Positions 32,757 to 44,560 of a stretch of 64,000 bases of DNA are shown here, one piece after another. This DNA is from Aradus depressus. Taxonomy: Eukaryota > Arthropoda > Insecta > Hemiptera > Aradidae. The notes under the pieces are model-generated. The model saw nothing but the letters and a program-made list of their open reading frames with translations. It had not been told where the DNA came from and ran no database searches. Position numbers and translations under genes: made by a program. The first letter of the stretch is position 1. Each line of letters begins with the position of its first letter. Where the stretch lies: assembly GCA_963662175.1 (NCBI GenBank), contig OY759223.1, positions 12,812,249 to 12,876,248 of the forward strand. The letters run 5' to 3'.

Positions 32757-32965
32757 CGTCAGAACACGCTGGCTGGGCGTTAACTGCCAGGTCATATCGC
32801 CTGTTACCAGACAACTTTTTCGTTGCTCTGGTGGACATGAGCCCGACTCTACTCCAGGAGTCCTACTATTTTTCCTACCTAGGTTTAGTTTTCTAGGGTA
32901 GTGAGGGGTCTTTAACGAGTAGCTGACTCTGTAACAGACACGGGAATGTTTTCGTACCTCCCAAA
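32757..32965 (-). mobile_element. SINE, 3' two thirds
   Basis: ggtcatatcgcctgttacca, gtggacatgagcccgactct and ggggtctttaacgagtagct; head absent. Confidence 0.8.
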
Positions 32966-33149
32966 TTCCGCGTTGACAAGTTGGTGTTGTTCGTTTAGGT
33001 AAATGATCTAAAAATATCAATCCGATTTGTGAACCCCCCAGTGGCACAGCCTTGTTCGTAGCTGGTGAGTGTACAGGCTATTTTGGTACAGTTTCGTTTC
33101 GTTCAATATTCCCTTTGTTTCACTAAATTTACCGAACAAAAAATATTTT

Positions 33150-33212
33150 AAAAAGTTATTTGATTAATTCGTTCTGGGGAAGTACATTGCCAATGCTTCA
33201 CCGACGACTTTT
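33150..33212 (+). repeat. PMR tail fragment
   Basis: gttctggggaagtacattgc and tgcttcaccgacgac. Confidence 0.8.
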
Positions 33213-33215
33213 GTT

Positions 33216-33700
33216 ATTTATTTTTCACATCGATTGCAATGGCTTTTAATTGTCATCTGCATGGCAATCACCCATTTTTCTAGACGTTGCCACACTTTAT
33301 TAAGGTAAAAATTTATTCAATGATGGAGAGCTTCAATAAGGAAATTATTGAATAGCCTCATTTATCCGGATAAGTTCCGAAAAAGTTTTCTGTGCTTGGC
33401 TCTATCCGGCATTCTGCAGGTTGCCACCTTTATTGGCCTGTTTGTCAAGCTTACCCCTCTTCATCCTATCTCATTTATAGATACAGGATACATTTACCGT
33501 GAAGGATTTATGCACTACTGATATGCATTTTTTTTTTCCATTATTGCTTATTTTAAGAAGAAAGCTTGGCTGCATCTTCACAAAAACCTACATTAATTCA
33601 ATAATTATTATTATTTGTAATATGATCTTTCCATTGCCCTAGTTGCGTGTTCTGTTGGAAAGGAAAAGTCTGAATTATATATTTCTATCTATATATATCA
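33216..33700. other. intron, nothing assigned
   Basis: 33355-33425 (ctcatttatccggataagtt, ctatccggcattctgc) is faintly like a pogo/Tigger-type end. Not called. Confidence 0.3.
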
Positions 33701-34120
33701 TTTCTGACCGATTACATAATACTCCGTATATTTGGGGAAAAATTGTTCAATTAATGAATGTAGACAACAGTAAATAACTCAGCATTGCATCTAAACCACA
33801 ATTAAAAAACATCAGCCCTTCAGGAAAGGTTTTTTTGTCGTGTTATATATATAAGAAAAAAGAAAACTCATTGCAGAATACGTAAGATTAAGGAATTATA
33901 TTCCTGACTTATGAGTACTTTCATTAGAAAGGTGAAAGATTTGGAGATGAGATGCAGTTGTAATTATGCAGTGCAGATAATAATTTTCAACCTTTTCTGA
34001 GTGGCCGATGTTTTTTTAAGTGTGATTTAGATGCAATGCTGAGATATTTACTGTTGTCTACATTCATTAATTGAACAACTTTTGCCCAGCTATATGGAGT
34101 ATTATGTAATCGGTCAGAAA
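33701..34120. repeat. inverted repeat, about 115-bp arms
   Basis: tttctgaccgattacataat (33701-33720) pairs with attatgtaatcggtcagaaa (34101-34120), and the match continues inwards through gtagacaacagtaaataact. The arms end near 33817 and 34002 with a roughly 185-nt spacer. Outer arm ends are PMR heads. Confidence 0.85.
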
Positions 34121-34500
34121 TTCGATGTCGTGTTTTCACCTGAATTCCGTGTTTTCCGGTTCATTTAATTCTGAAAAGTGTCCTGTTTGTATCTGCGAAT
34201 ACGATAACTTCCGATAGAATCGTATCAACAAGAAATTTTTTATGTTTCCAGAACCCCATGAAGACGACACGTATTGATTTTCAGTCAAATCTGCCGAAAG
34301 AAAATGGAAGGATTAGGGAGGGATTAACACAAAATTGTAATAACTGCCGTTGTAAGGAATTCATTGACACAAAATTCCATGTGTAAATTGAAAGCTGTAT
34401 AATCGCCCGAAGGAAAAGGGACTCATCTCAAAAACACTAATAACTACTGATGTAATGAATATATTGACACGAAATTTAGTTTTTTAAATACGAGTAATAA
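34121..34500 (+). repeat. PMR repeat, head-internal region and modules
   Basis: gataacttccgatagaatcg, catgaagacgacacgtattg and two further modules; no tail. Confidence 0.75.
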
Positions 34501-35110
34501 TATTTGCAATCTAACAGTCTGGCATGTAGCGGGTAGATTTTTTTTTTTTTTTTTTCTGCACATAATTGAGATTTCCTGCTCTCCCTTATCTAGAAAAAAA
34601 TATTACAAAAAATGTTTTATGCCCCTCGAAAGACATTTCTGGCTATGCCATTGAGAGGAATCTGTTCGCGTGCTGCCTCTCTCACGTGCATCCTCTCTGA
34701 CCTAGACTATTGAAAACGAAACTGTACCACTTTTGAATGTGAAATGATAAGATACACACATACATTGTTTTAATTACACCACATACTTTCTACGTCTTGA
34801 CTATCCCTGGAAAATTATTTTCTTTGTTTTCAGAATCATTTATTATTCAGTCGGTTCTTAAAATGTTTATAAAAATTTCACTTGAGAATGAGATGCACCT
34901 ACCATCAGATAGGTTGTAAATCTTATTGGGAAATATATCATAACTTGGTAATAGGATGTATCATACAGATATTATACAATATATCTATATCAGTAATATG
35001 CAATATTATTAACGGTTTTATCATTTACTCCAGTTCCCACCATTTCCAACTGTAGTTACCACAATACAATTTTGTTATTATGGGATTTGATTTTTCTTTT
35101 TATATTTTTA
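34501..35110. other. intron, nothing assigned
   Basis: T-tract at 34540-34556; no recognised element. Confidence 0.4.
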
Positions 35111-35111
35111 C

Positions 35112-35935
35112 TTTCTCAGATAGGGAAAGTTATACAATATGTCAGAAATTCGAAGTTGAATTTTCAACTCTTGATTCAAAAAATAATTACATCTGTGTGT
35201 ATGTGTGTCTGTGATATCTCCCGATAGAATGAATGTATCACCATGAAATACTGTATGTGTATATGAGGATGACACCTGTTGACACAAATAATACACATTA
35301 CAAATAAAATAAATACATAACTCATCTTTCTCTTCCAAGAGAAGGAGACGGTAAAAAGTTTTGTATATTACGGATAGATGGCGGTTCGCGACTCTTATCG
35401 ACACAATCATCGGTATTTCGCCTAATTTTTTGTTTTTATGCTGCCGTATTTAAGGGATGAAAGATGAAGGGTTGAAACTTGTTTTGTAATAAAACTTATT
35501 ACACAAGCTTTCTATCGGTGTTTGGTTCATTATTCTACGATAATTATTTTAGTAGTGCTACGTCAAAAAAATGTTTGTCGGTGTGTGTGTCTGTGAACAC
35601 GATTACACCCGATAGAATGAATATATCAACACGAAATTGTATATGAGCATTCCTAATCCTCCAAGGACGATATGTAACGATTTTCAGCCAAATCGGCCAA
35701 AGGGAAGAGGGGTATTAGGGGGAAGTTTTAACGCAAAAACTTTAATAACTGCCATTGTAATGAATGTATCGACTCGAAATTTCATATGTAAATTCAAAGC
35801 CTCATAAAGAACACTTCTATTAATTTTCAGCGGATTCAGCCGAAGGATATAGGGGTTCAGCTCAAAAATCCCAATAACTAATGATCTAATGAATGTATGG
35901 ACATGAAATTTTATATTTAAATTTCTGATTGTCTT
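35112..35935 (+). repeat. two PMR segments around a foreign insert
   Basis: Head part 35112-35280, insert at about 35283-35570, then a second head-internal start (gtgtgtctgtgaacacgatt) and three modules to 35935. Confidence 0.7.
35283..35570 (-). repeat. dispersed insert, inverted copy of part of 47637-48204
   Basis: ggatagatggcggttcgcga, gatgaagggttgaaacttgt and ttggttcattattctacgat recur in complement at 47725-47945. It ends in agtagtgctacgtc, the counterpart of the palindromic border gacgtagtactacgtc at 47638. Confidence 0.75.
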
Positions 35936-36049
35936 CAAATTATTCTGATTCATACTTTTGGAAATAGGGGAAATAATAAATTTTAATTTATTTTTATAAT
36001 AAATTTTGAAAAGCGTGTAAGGACAAAAGTTATTCATTACATCGTGAGA

Positions 36050-36620
36050 AATATTTTTTGTCGAAACACTTTTTGTCTAAAACCAATGGTTCAGAAGTTA
36101 TGAGGAAATAAACAATTAATTGTTTATAACAATTGATCGCGCTAGAATTTTTCAATTTGGTTGATTGATTTTGGTTTAATTTAAACCTAATTTTCAATGT
36201 TCATGATTTTTTTCAGATTTTTGAGAGATCCTTTTGGTGATAAGGGTGGGAGACAGCAATTTTTAAGCCTTTTCCAAAAAAAAATGCATAACAAAAATAC
36301 ATCATATATATTGTTGAATTCGTGCATCAATGAGCTTTCATTTGACACCCCTACTCGATGCCCTTGTCATTTTAATTTAATTTTTTTTTTTTTAATTTCC
36401 CAATTTATTCCCTGAAATTAACCCCAGAATCAAAATTCAACTTTTTATACTTCACGTCTTTGATTGGGCCACCACACTATCTCTGTGCTAAATTTCAAAT
36501 TTTTACGTCGAATAGTTTCAGAGAAAATCGCCTGTGACCGTCGGACGGACGGACACCGAAGTGATTCCATAAGTGTTCCGTTTTGTGGTAATTTTGACAC
36601 GGAACACTAAAAAAGAGATG
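36050..36620. repeat. probable dispersed repeat with hairpin end
   Basis: The right end reads cgtcggacggacggacaccg, then aagtgttccgttttgtgg and acggaacactaaaaa, which pair as a hairpin. I know similar acggaaccctaaaaa-ending repeats from insect genomes. The left border is a guess. Confidence 0.4.
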
Positions 36621-36937
36621 CAATTAAAGAATATGACTTTATATATTCGAAAAAAAATTGTATTCTAACCAACTGTACACTTTATCAATATTTCAGAAAT
36701 ATCCATGACTCAAGTTGTAAATTTACATGTTTTTGCGGAGGATAATACCGTTTGTTTACTCCTAACGCCACTCTATTGATTCAACTGACGTTACGTAAAC
36801 TGATTGGATAATACTCCTTACTTACTGCAAGTAGGATAACTGCAAAACGTATTACATCTACTTAAAGAAACAGTACACTGCACAGATTTAAATCTCTCTG
36901 AGTAAGGTTTCTTGTAAGTCTTCTCGTATTTCTTCGA

Positions 36938-37187
36938 GGATTCGAAACCCGACCGAGGCCCTTAGTTTATTTTATCTTGGAGGTAAAATAAACTTAAGCA
37001 CGCCGTCCTTCGGATAGAACGTTAAGCGATGCTCCCGAGCCTGTATGAAGTCAGGTACTCGTTAAAGACCCCTGTCCTAGGTGAATAAAAATTTGGGGTA
37101 GGCAAAATTTAGGACTTCCACAGTAGAGTCGGGCTCATTGTCCACCACAGTGACGAAAGAGCGCTCTGTTAGTAGGCGATATGATCG
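36938..37187 (+). mobile_element. SINE lacking box A
   Basis: Begins at box B (ggattcgaaacccgaccgag) and runs to gtaggcgatatgatc. Confidence 0.9.
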
Positions 37188-37189
37188 TG

Positions 37190-37462
37190 ATTGAAAATAT
37201 ATATCACATGAAATTGTATACGTGTATCCGGAACATTCTAAGGTCGACACCAATTTTCAGCCAAATCGATCAATGGAAAGAGGAAGAATAGAGGGGAAAA
37301 TTCAAAAACCCTAATAACTGCCGATGTAATGAATTTATCGACACTACATTTAGTATGAGAATTCAGAGGCCCCGATGTTAGTTAACTATTGATTTGTATG
37401 CAATATAAATTGATAAATGAGTTCCGAGGAAGTACATTGGTAACTCAACGACATTTTTTTTT
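37190..37462 (+). repeat. PMR modules and worn tail
   Basis: accctaataactgccgatgt, gaattcagaggccccgatgt, then gaggaagtacattggtaact. Confidence 0.75.
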
Positions 37463-37734
37463 TTACTCCAGACTGTGAGTTGAATCAAAAATAGATCTCT
37501 GAGTAAAAATATCTTCTCATTTTGAAGGGCGCTTGCATCTCAGGCTGTCTTAACAGGAATAATACAAAAAAAACATTTGAATGTTTAAATGAATAAACTC
37601 TCTAGTTATTTTTTTTTAATTTCATAGGTTATTTGGAAAAACTATGTTAGATTTTGGGCGAAGAGAGAAAATGAAGGTTGTCGGTGGATCACCGGCAGTG
37701 GCTTCCTCCTACCATTATTTTTTTTTATTTTAGC

Positions 37735-37835
37735 ATTTTTTCTACCGATTCAGCTGAAAATGTATATGTGTTGTCCCTCAGGTGGATGTGTATATAAAAT
37801 TTCATCTCGATTCATTCATTTTCTCGGAAGTTATT
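37735..37835 (-). repeat. PMR module
   Basis: ttctaccgattcagctgaaa and catctcgattcattcatttt. Confidence 0.6.
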
Positions 37836-37836
37836 A

Positions 37837-37930
37837 ATAATAATAATAAATTTATTTCCGTTAGACCAAAAGAATGTATACATTAAGATATAGATTTATA
37901 ACTACTTGAGTCTAAGTCACCTATGATTAG
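37837..37930 (-). mobile_element. LINE 3' end
   Basis: taataataataaatttattt then ccgttagaccaaaagaatg; same family as 13890 and 31605. Confidence 0.5.
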
Positions 37931-38145
37931 TAGTAATAACAAAACTATTAAAAAAAAGTAAAATGAAATTAATAAAAACTGAACAAATAAATACTTAAAA
38001 ATATATGAGTGTATAAATAAATTAATGAAAGTATAAATAAATTATTACAAGATACCTTTATAATAAGTAGAGACATTTTTCAATTTAATAAAAATTAAGA
38101 TAACTATTTTTCAAAAAAAACTCTTCTGAAGTGTCTTTATCCCAA

Positions 38146-38177
38146 CGATGTTTCGGTACGTTCTTACGTCCCATCAG
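38146..38177 (-). ncRNA. degenerate hammerhead-like motif
   Basis: Minus strand: CTGATGG, stem gacgtaagaacgt, ccGAAA and catcgttgg. The core deviates from CTGANGA at the last base. Confidence 0.3.
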
Positions 38178-38240
38178 GCCACAATGTGCGAGTTATAGGA
38201 TATATAGAAAAGAAAAAGATAACAATGTAACTATAACAAT

Positions 38241-38241
<1 letters not shown>

Positions 38242-38296
<55 letters not shown>
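38242..38296. repeat. (TA)n microsatellite
   Basis: About 26 TA units; the frame at 38131-38349 is a reading through it. Confidence 0.9.
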
Positions 38297-38299
<3 letters not shown>

Positions 38300-38640
38300 G
38301 TTTTTGTCCTAATCCTCCGTTTCCCCTTGGTCGATTTAGCCGAAAATAAATAATAGGTGTTTTTTTATGTCTATAGGGCCCATTTCATCGTCATTTATTT
38401 ATTTTATGTTTAGCGGCCTCTTCCTGTTTCCCCTCTTCTTCGATTATGCTGAAAATTAATAAATTTCGTCCATATAGGGTTTTGAATTTACTTTTGAAAT
38501 TTCGTGTAAATATATTAATTACAAAGGGCAATTTTTGTTTTTAGCTCCTTCAGGAATTCCCTCTTCCCTTTAGCTCAATCAATAGATGTAGTCCTTATGG
38601 GTTTCTGGGTCCTTATGGGTTCTCAGACAGACGAAAATTA
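38297..38640 (-). repeat. PMR modules
   Basis: ccttggtcgatttagccgaa, gctgaaaattaataaatttc and ccttatgggtttctgg module joints. Confidence 0.65.
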
Positions 38641-38929
38641 TGGTAATTAGTTGGCGGTAAGTGTTTTTGAACCCTTTATTGAAATATAATGTGAGACAGC
38701 CCTGATTTCCCTTAATAATTTCAACCTAAATTTCCCTTAAAATATATTTATTTAACTAGTACAATTTTTTTTTTTTTTTTTTTGACATTTTTAACTTTGT
38801 AGGCGATCTTTGAAAAGTGTACTAAAATTCCTTGGCACCTAATACAAAGACTCAAACGCCAGTTTAGAGTTGGTTGCCAAAAACAAAACTTTATATTGTA
38901 AAGGAACAAAATTTAAAAAATCTAAAAAT

Positions 38930-39562
38930 GTCGTCGATGAACTAAATCCTCAATCTAAATTTTGTGTCGATAAATTCATTACATCGGCAGTTATTGGGGT
39001 TTTTGAATTGAGCCCCCTCCCCTGAACCACTTGTTCCCTTCAGCCGATATCGCTGGAATTTCGCAGGTTATGTCGTAATTCGGTTTTGACTTTAAATATG
39101 AAATTTCATGTTGATACATTCATTATATTGCCAGTTATTGAGGTTTTTGAGTTGAGCCCCCCTCTGATCCCTCCTTCCTTTCGGCCGATTCCGCTGAAAA
39201 TTAATGTCTTATGAGTTTTGAATTAACATAAGAAATTTTTCGTTGATACTTTCATTCTAACGGTAGTTATTTGGAGTTTTTATGTTGTGTCTCCCCCGTA
39301 ATCCACCTCCCCTTTGGCAATTTGGCTGGAAAACAATAGGTGTCTTCGTTAGAAAGTTTTTGATTCTCATATAAAATTACGTAGTGATACATTCATTCTA
39401 TCGGGAGCTATCTTGTTATAGACACACACAGTCAGACAAACCTGTTTTTTTTTTCTCATATTTGGAATCTAGTCGGAAAACATGAAATTCTGTTGAAAAC
39501 TCAACATCGAATTTTTGACCGTTTACATAACTCCCCCTATACTTCGCATAGCTGGGGAAGAA
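38930..39562 (-). repeat. PMR repeat, best four-module copy
   Basis: On the minus strand: head (cttccccagctatgcgaagt, 39543-39562), then four modules. The ttcatt landmarks lie at 38975, 39119, 39251 and 39392 (spacing 144, 132 and 141 bp). The left end keeps gtcgtcgatgaa, a remnant of the tail. A useful seed for the family consensus. Confidence 0.9.
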
Positions 39563-39814
39563 ATACTGCTTCAAGAGCCCTCCCGATATAGAAAGTGGAT
39601 TCATGAGATGTTATCTTTGATAGCCTCCAACAGGTCATTCTCACAATGGTCAATATCGACCTCCTGGGGTTCAAAGAAAGGTTCAATTCATGGGTTAACG
39701 TACTTCTTGTACTTTGACCTTTTTTAGTATCTCTTAAGACTGTTATAATCATTATGGTCTGTTGTAGCAATTTTATTCATAATAAATTTCAATTGGAAAT
39801 TAGCATTTTTGAGT

Positions 39815-40055
39815 CGAGTCTCCGCGTCTTCTCTTCGCATGGACATTTAATAGGTATCATCATTATGAGGTTCTGGATACACATATAAAATTTCGTGTCG
39901 ATACATTCATACTATCGCTAGATGTCATCTTCACATGCACAGACAGACAGAAATTTGTAATTTTTGGAGTCAGGGGTTCGGAAAACAAATTCCATTGAAA
40001 ACTTAATATCGAATTTCTTAACGATTACATAACTTTCCCTATAAGTCAGTTTCAT
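39815..40055 (-). repeat. PMR head and one module
   Basis: cgtgtcgatacattcatact, cacagacagacagaaattt and gattacataactttccctat. Confidence 0.8.
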
Positions 40056-40458
40056 ACAGGATTCCTCATAGCCATTGGTCATGTATTTCATTTATTCATT
40101 CTTATTTCGTTTTGAATTGGCCTGTATTCTCTCTCTTCTTATTCTATTAGAAAGTGCTTGAATTACCTTAGAAAATTAACTAAATGCAAATGGCCTTGCA
40201 CCGATGCAACTCTCATATTACCCACCCATTTTTCTCTGAAAAAAAAAAAAAAAAAAAGAACTTTTTTCTTCTTTATTGTTTTTGCAGTGTTTTTATCAGC
40301 AGTAATTTTATTTTACTTACAAATCATTTGTTAAATGCATGATATAAAATTGTTTATCATCAGTTATAAGTGTTCCGATAAGATGAAAATATTTAGGTGT
40401 GAAGATTAATGGTTTTAGGTTATAAAATAGCTTACATTTTCTTTATAAAGTTGAATAT
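40056..40458. other. intron, nothing assigned
   Basis: No recognised element apart from an A18 tract. Confidence 0.4.
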
Positions 40459-40735
40459 TGTCTCATGCCCGGGCTTCAACTAAGAGATATCACTTACTAC
40501 CAGAGCGCTGAGCTCTTTCGTCGCTCTTGACAGTGGGAGTTCTACATTTTGTCTACCCAGGTTTAGTTACCTAGGATAGGGTTTAAAGAGTACCTGACAT
40601 AGCTTAACGTCCCATCTGAAGGACGGTGTGCTCAAGATTTTTTTCACCTCGCAGGTGAAATGGCTTCGGCCGGGTTTCGAACCCACAATTTTGAGCTCAG
40701 CGTAGCACGATACCTCTGAGCTACCGGGGCCCTTT
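40459..40735 (-). mobile_element. tRNA-headed SINE, diverged subfamily
   Basis: Head cgggtttcgaacccacaatt with box A complement ctgagctaccgg; shares ctcaag...cacctcgcagg with the 54.2-kb copies rather than with the reference copy. Confidence 0.88.
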
Positions 40736-40849
40736 TCCCCTGTCGATGCATCAACTGGAAATCCCTCAATAAGATACTTATTGTATTAAATTTCAATTAT
40801 TTTGAACTCTTACGAAGTACGGAATTTTTCGGTTTTTTAAAAGAAGTTT

Positions 40850-41398
40850 ATTTATTCGTATACAGCAATGTTATCCCCTTCAAAATAGTCCCCATTAGAT
40901 ATTATCAACTTATGCCAGCGCTTCTTCCAATCCCCGAATCACTTCTGGAACTCGATCTTTGTGATAGCATTTAGCTCTCTCAGCGATGCGCTTTTAATTT
41001 CATCTATGCTTGTGAAACGACGGCCCTTTAAGGTTCTCTTTATTGCTGGGAACAGAAAAAAGTCACACGGAGCCATGTCTGGCGAATATGGAGGCTGGGG
41101 GCATCATTACAGTGTTGTTTTTGGCCAAAAATTCCCGAACAAGCAATGAAGTGTGAGCAGGTGCAAAAGCCATGAATTGTTTCGCCACAAATCCGGGCGT
41201 TTTTATTCGGATTGCTTCACGCGGCGTTGCACTTATAGGATATGACAGCTGACAGCAGACTAAACTCCGGTTTGGCTAACAATGTACAGATACGTTTCAG
41301 ACATGTTTACCAACACATCTACGAAAAAATCGCTTGAATCAGACTAATACAACCCGCGAAATTACAAAATTCCCGTTACTTTTTGAACACCCCTCATA
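40850..41398 (-). mobile_element. mariner-like element, internally deleted
   Basis: Minus strand: the right end tgaggggtgttcaaaaagta is a typical mariner-family terminus. It is followed by a large deletion and then APAHTSLLVREFLAKNNTV, a frameshift, PPYSPDMAPCDFFLFP, LKGRRFTSIDEIKSASLREL and FGDWKKRWHKLIISNGDYFE. It therefore keeps the blocks on both sides of the third catalytic Asp but lacks the N-terminal DNA-binding half. Inactive; separate lineage from the remnant at 26315. Confidence 0.88.
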
Positions 41399-42785
41399 TG
41401 TATTCGATTCATAACCCTTCTGGTTCGTAGGCAGGAATGCTATCCTCTATACCAACGCTACCTCCAAACTTTGTTTCATCCTGTTAATCATTCTGCATAG
41501 ATAGTTCTATATCGATGCTAAACTATCGATGACCTTCATTGGTTGATATTACCATTGATATAATATAATAACTTAGATTATTGATACACTGATGACCTAA
41601 ATTGATACTTTTCTGACAAATAACGATTTGATGCACTTTGACCTCTTAAAAATGAAAATATTCAGTTTTAAAATTCTATAAACCAGCCTTTTATTTTTAA
41701 TCTTCGAAAAAATCTTCTGATACACAGGTAAGTAATTTTAGTTGCGAGGTAAGCATCCCAACAGTAAGTTTGTATAAGAGTTATTACAAAATACACTATT
41801 ATAATTTACAATAATAATAATAATTAATTGTAACTTTTAGTTAATAAAATAATATGTATTTTATTACAGTAAGTAATGGTCAAATGAAGGTTGCTCATGT
41901 TCCTTAATAATTTTTTCTCAAATTCAACGAACTTCGGGTAAATAAATTAATAAATATTGTTTTATTTATTTTTTAATTGTTTTAGAAAATGAAATCTTGA
42001 AAATTTGCCTACTCTCTGAATATTAAATATAAATACATAAATTTTCATGCTCCATGAGATGAGTTCATATGGAGCTGTTCGGTGCTGCCACCTGTTGAGC
42101 TTTATGTGTACTTTCTTCAGTGTAATAATTACTGAAAATGAGTAATGTATAGAGTAAATAATTATTTATCAGGATTTTTTTTATTTATTTTATTATTTTT
42201 CTGGCCTATTAAATATAACCAAAAACTTTCGATTTATATTGTACCTGTTTGAATTGTATTCTCGCAGTAAATCCTGAAAATGACTAGCCTGAATTTTATT
42301 CTTAATTTTTTAATTATTAGCCATTTATTTGTACTATTGCTTTAGCTGATGGTTTAAAATTCGTTGGCCAAAATAATGTATTTAGTGCTTTTTAAAAAAA
42401 ATTTAAAATAAATAAATAAAATTATATTTTAAATATAAAGTGCTCCAAACATGCAAGACTACAGACGTTTCAGAACAAAATTCCACAGAAGGCTCAAGCC
42501 AAGATTGTACCAAGACATTATTTAATAGTTCATATTATATTTTGTGTAAGGAACTAAATTTGTTGTTGTTAACGATAAAAATTAACCGGGTCATTTAAAA
42601 GGGCATTTGTCTTTCGAAAACGGGACTTTTGTCGTCCTTCATTAGATCATTGATCACTACTTTTGAAAACTGTTATTACATTTAACTCAGAATATTTAAT
42701 TTAATTCACTGTTGAGGCGCTTACCATTATCATTTTGAGTTGGTAGAATACTGTTCCAATAGTATTTTTTCCATTAGTTAGATTG
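41399..42785. other. AT-rich intron, nothing assigned
   Basis: 1.4 kb without recognised repeat or exon. Confidence 0.4.
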
Positions 42786-43005
42786 ACAAGATGAGGTGAG
42801 GTGTGAGAGTGGACGCCCTAACAGAAGATCCAATGACAGCAGATGGGTTAGTCAAGATGTAAGCCACGGAATCCAAAGAAGAGGAGGAACCGGAGCCCTC
42901 CCTCAGTCTGGAGGCTGAGGGGGAGGCTCCAAAACTCCTCTATAGTCTCGCCTGTCAGGGCGGACGATCTGTTCTACGCTTCTATCTCCCTGGTGGTGAG
43001 TTTAT
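42786..43005. other. GC-rich patch, unassigned
   Basis: Markedly less AT-rich than its surroundings. One + frame reads ESKEEEEPEPSLSLEAEGEA and on to YSLACQGGRSVLRFYLPGG before a donor-like gtgagt (42996), but a stop sits four codons upstream and no acceptor fits. It could be a decayed retroelement or an exon of something else; I do not call a gene. Confidence 0.3.
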
Positions 43006-43014
43006 CAAGTAATA

Positions 43015-43180
43015 TTATATATTACCTCCATGTAATGTATCGACATAAAATTTAATGTGAGGATTCAGAAGTCACTATATAAATCAAATATTGAGTTTTA
43101 GTCCAAACAGTCAATTTGCTTTGGAGGGAGAGCAAAAACATAATGGGGAAGTACATAGCAGGTGATTCACTACATTTTTT
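43015..43180 (+). repeat. PMR tail with a module scrap
   Basis: gaggattcagaagtcactat, ggggaagtacatagcaggtg and gattcactac. Confidence 0.75.
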
Positions 43181-43499
43181 TTCTTATAATTAATATTTCA
43201 AATGTAATTCAGAGTAAGAGTAAACTTGGAAGAAAGTGGAGGCAATATTTTCAAATAATACATAAAAAAAACTGAGCCAGATATATAATTAATGCAGTTG
43301 TACATATAAGCATAATAAAAGATGCAACATCAAGATGCAACAAGAATGTTAACAAAACAGGAAACATTACTTCCTCCTCTCCAACCTCAAGTCAAAATGT
43401 TATTTAATATGTAAATTTTAGTATACTTTTAACGTAACTGTTCATGAATTGTGAATTGATGAATTGTTTTTCTCTGAATGAGGACTGTATTAAGTAGAT

Positions 43500-43950
43500 A
43501 TGGATATTTATTTGGTATTTTTAACGAGTTCTATTCCTCGTTCTGGTCTTCTGTCCTCCTCATTCTGACTCTTCTTCTCTTTCTCTTTCCCTGGCGCGAT
43601 CTTCCACCATTATTCTCTATCCTCGGCCTGCCGTCTCCATTTCTCACACCCATCGTTCTGAGGTCGTCCTCCAACCAACTTAAGCGGGGTGTACCTCTTC
43701 TTCTTTGTCCTCCTGGGTGTCCCTCCAGTATCCTCCTCGACAATCTGTCTGATTCCATGCCCCAGCCATCGCAGACCCTGCTTCACTAAGGCCACCAGGT
43801 CCGGACTCTTGTACAGGTCCCTCAGCTCCCTATTGGTCCGTATCCTCCATCTATCCCCCTCTGGAGTAGGGCCTTATGTCTTCCTCAATCCTCATTGTGA
43901 CTTTACCCCTCTAATTTATCCGGACCGGAGAACCAAACCCGACTAATACG
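43500..43950 (-). mobile_element. LINE RT C-terminal fragment, frameshifted
   Basis: Minus strand reads WRIRTNRELRDLYKSPDLVA and LVKQGLRWLGHGIRQIV, shifts frame to RRILEGHPGGQRRRGTPRLS and WLEDDLRTMGVRNG, then shifts again. The LRWLGH, GRRRRGRPRLRW and DL-TMGVRNW blocks are standard after the RT domain of several arthropod LINE clades. No catalytic core. The plus-strand 103-residue frame here is its shadow. Confidence 0.85.
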
Positions 43951-44007
43951 TATTAATGGTAAATTACCATGTGACGTGATAAATGACTTTTTTTTTAGAA
44001 CAGTTAT

Positions 44008-44560
44008 TACTTCCCCAGTTATACGAAGTATAGGGGAAGTTATGTAATCGATCAGAAGTTCAATGCGGAGTTTTCAACCGATTTTCAAGTTTTTTGACCT
44101 CTTGATTCCAAAAATTACAAATTTCGGTCTGTATGTGTCTGTGAACATGATAACTCCCGATAGAATGAATGTATCGACATGAAATTTTATAACTGGATTC
44201 AGAACTCTCTATTAGTTTTCAGCGGAATCGACAGAAGGAAAGGGGCTCAACTCAAAAATCACAGTAACTTCCAATGTAATGAATATATCGACGTGAAATT
44301 TTATATTGAAGTCAAAACTCAAATTTCAGTGATATCGGCAGACAGAAAGAGGAATTCAGGAGTGAGCTCATCTGAAAACCCTAGTAACTATCGATGTAAT
44401 GAATTTATCGACCAAAAATTTCTAGATGAGGATTTAGAAGCCCCTATGTAAGTCAACTATAGGATATTAACGCAAACGGTCGATGGATTATGGAGGGGGA
44501 GCGAAAAGTTAATTGATTAATTTTTCTGGGTACATTGCTGATGATTCACCGACCACTTCA
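44008..44560 (+). repeat. PMR repeat, head to tail, three modules
   Basis: Starts acttccccagttatacgaag / tataggggaagttatg, ends gctgatgattcaccgaccac. The modules carry gataactcccgatagaatga, aacttccaatgtaatgaata and aactatcgatgtaatgaat. Most complete plus-strand copy. Confidence 0.92.

Noticed and set aside
33350..33430. pogo/Tigger-type terminus
   Set aside because: Only a ttatccgga-like phrase is seen; no second end or TA duplication.
38131..38349. 72-residue frame with a YIYIYI run
   Set aside because: It is the translation of a (TA)n microsatellite.
43478..43789. Plus-strand 103-residue frame
   Set aside because: Shadow of the minus-strand LINE fragment, whose residues match known RT-tail blocks.
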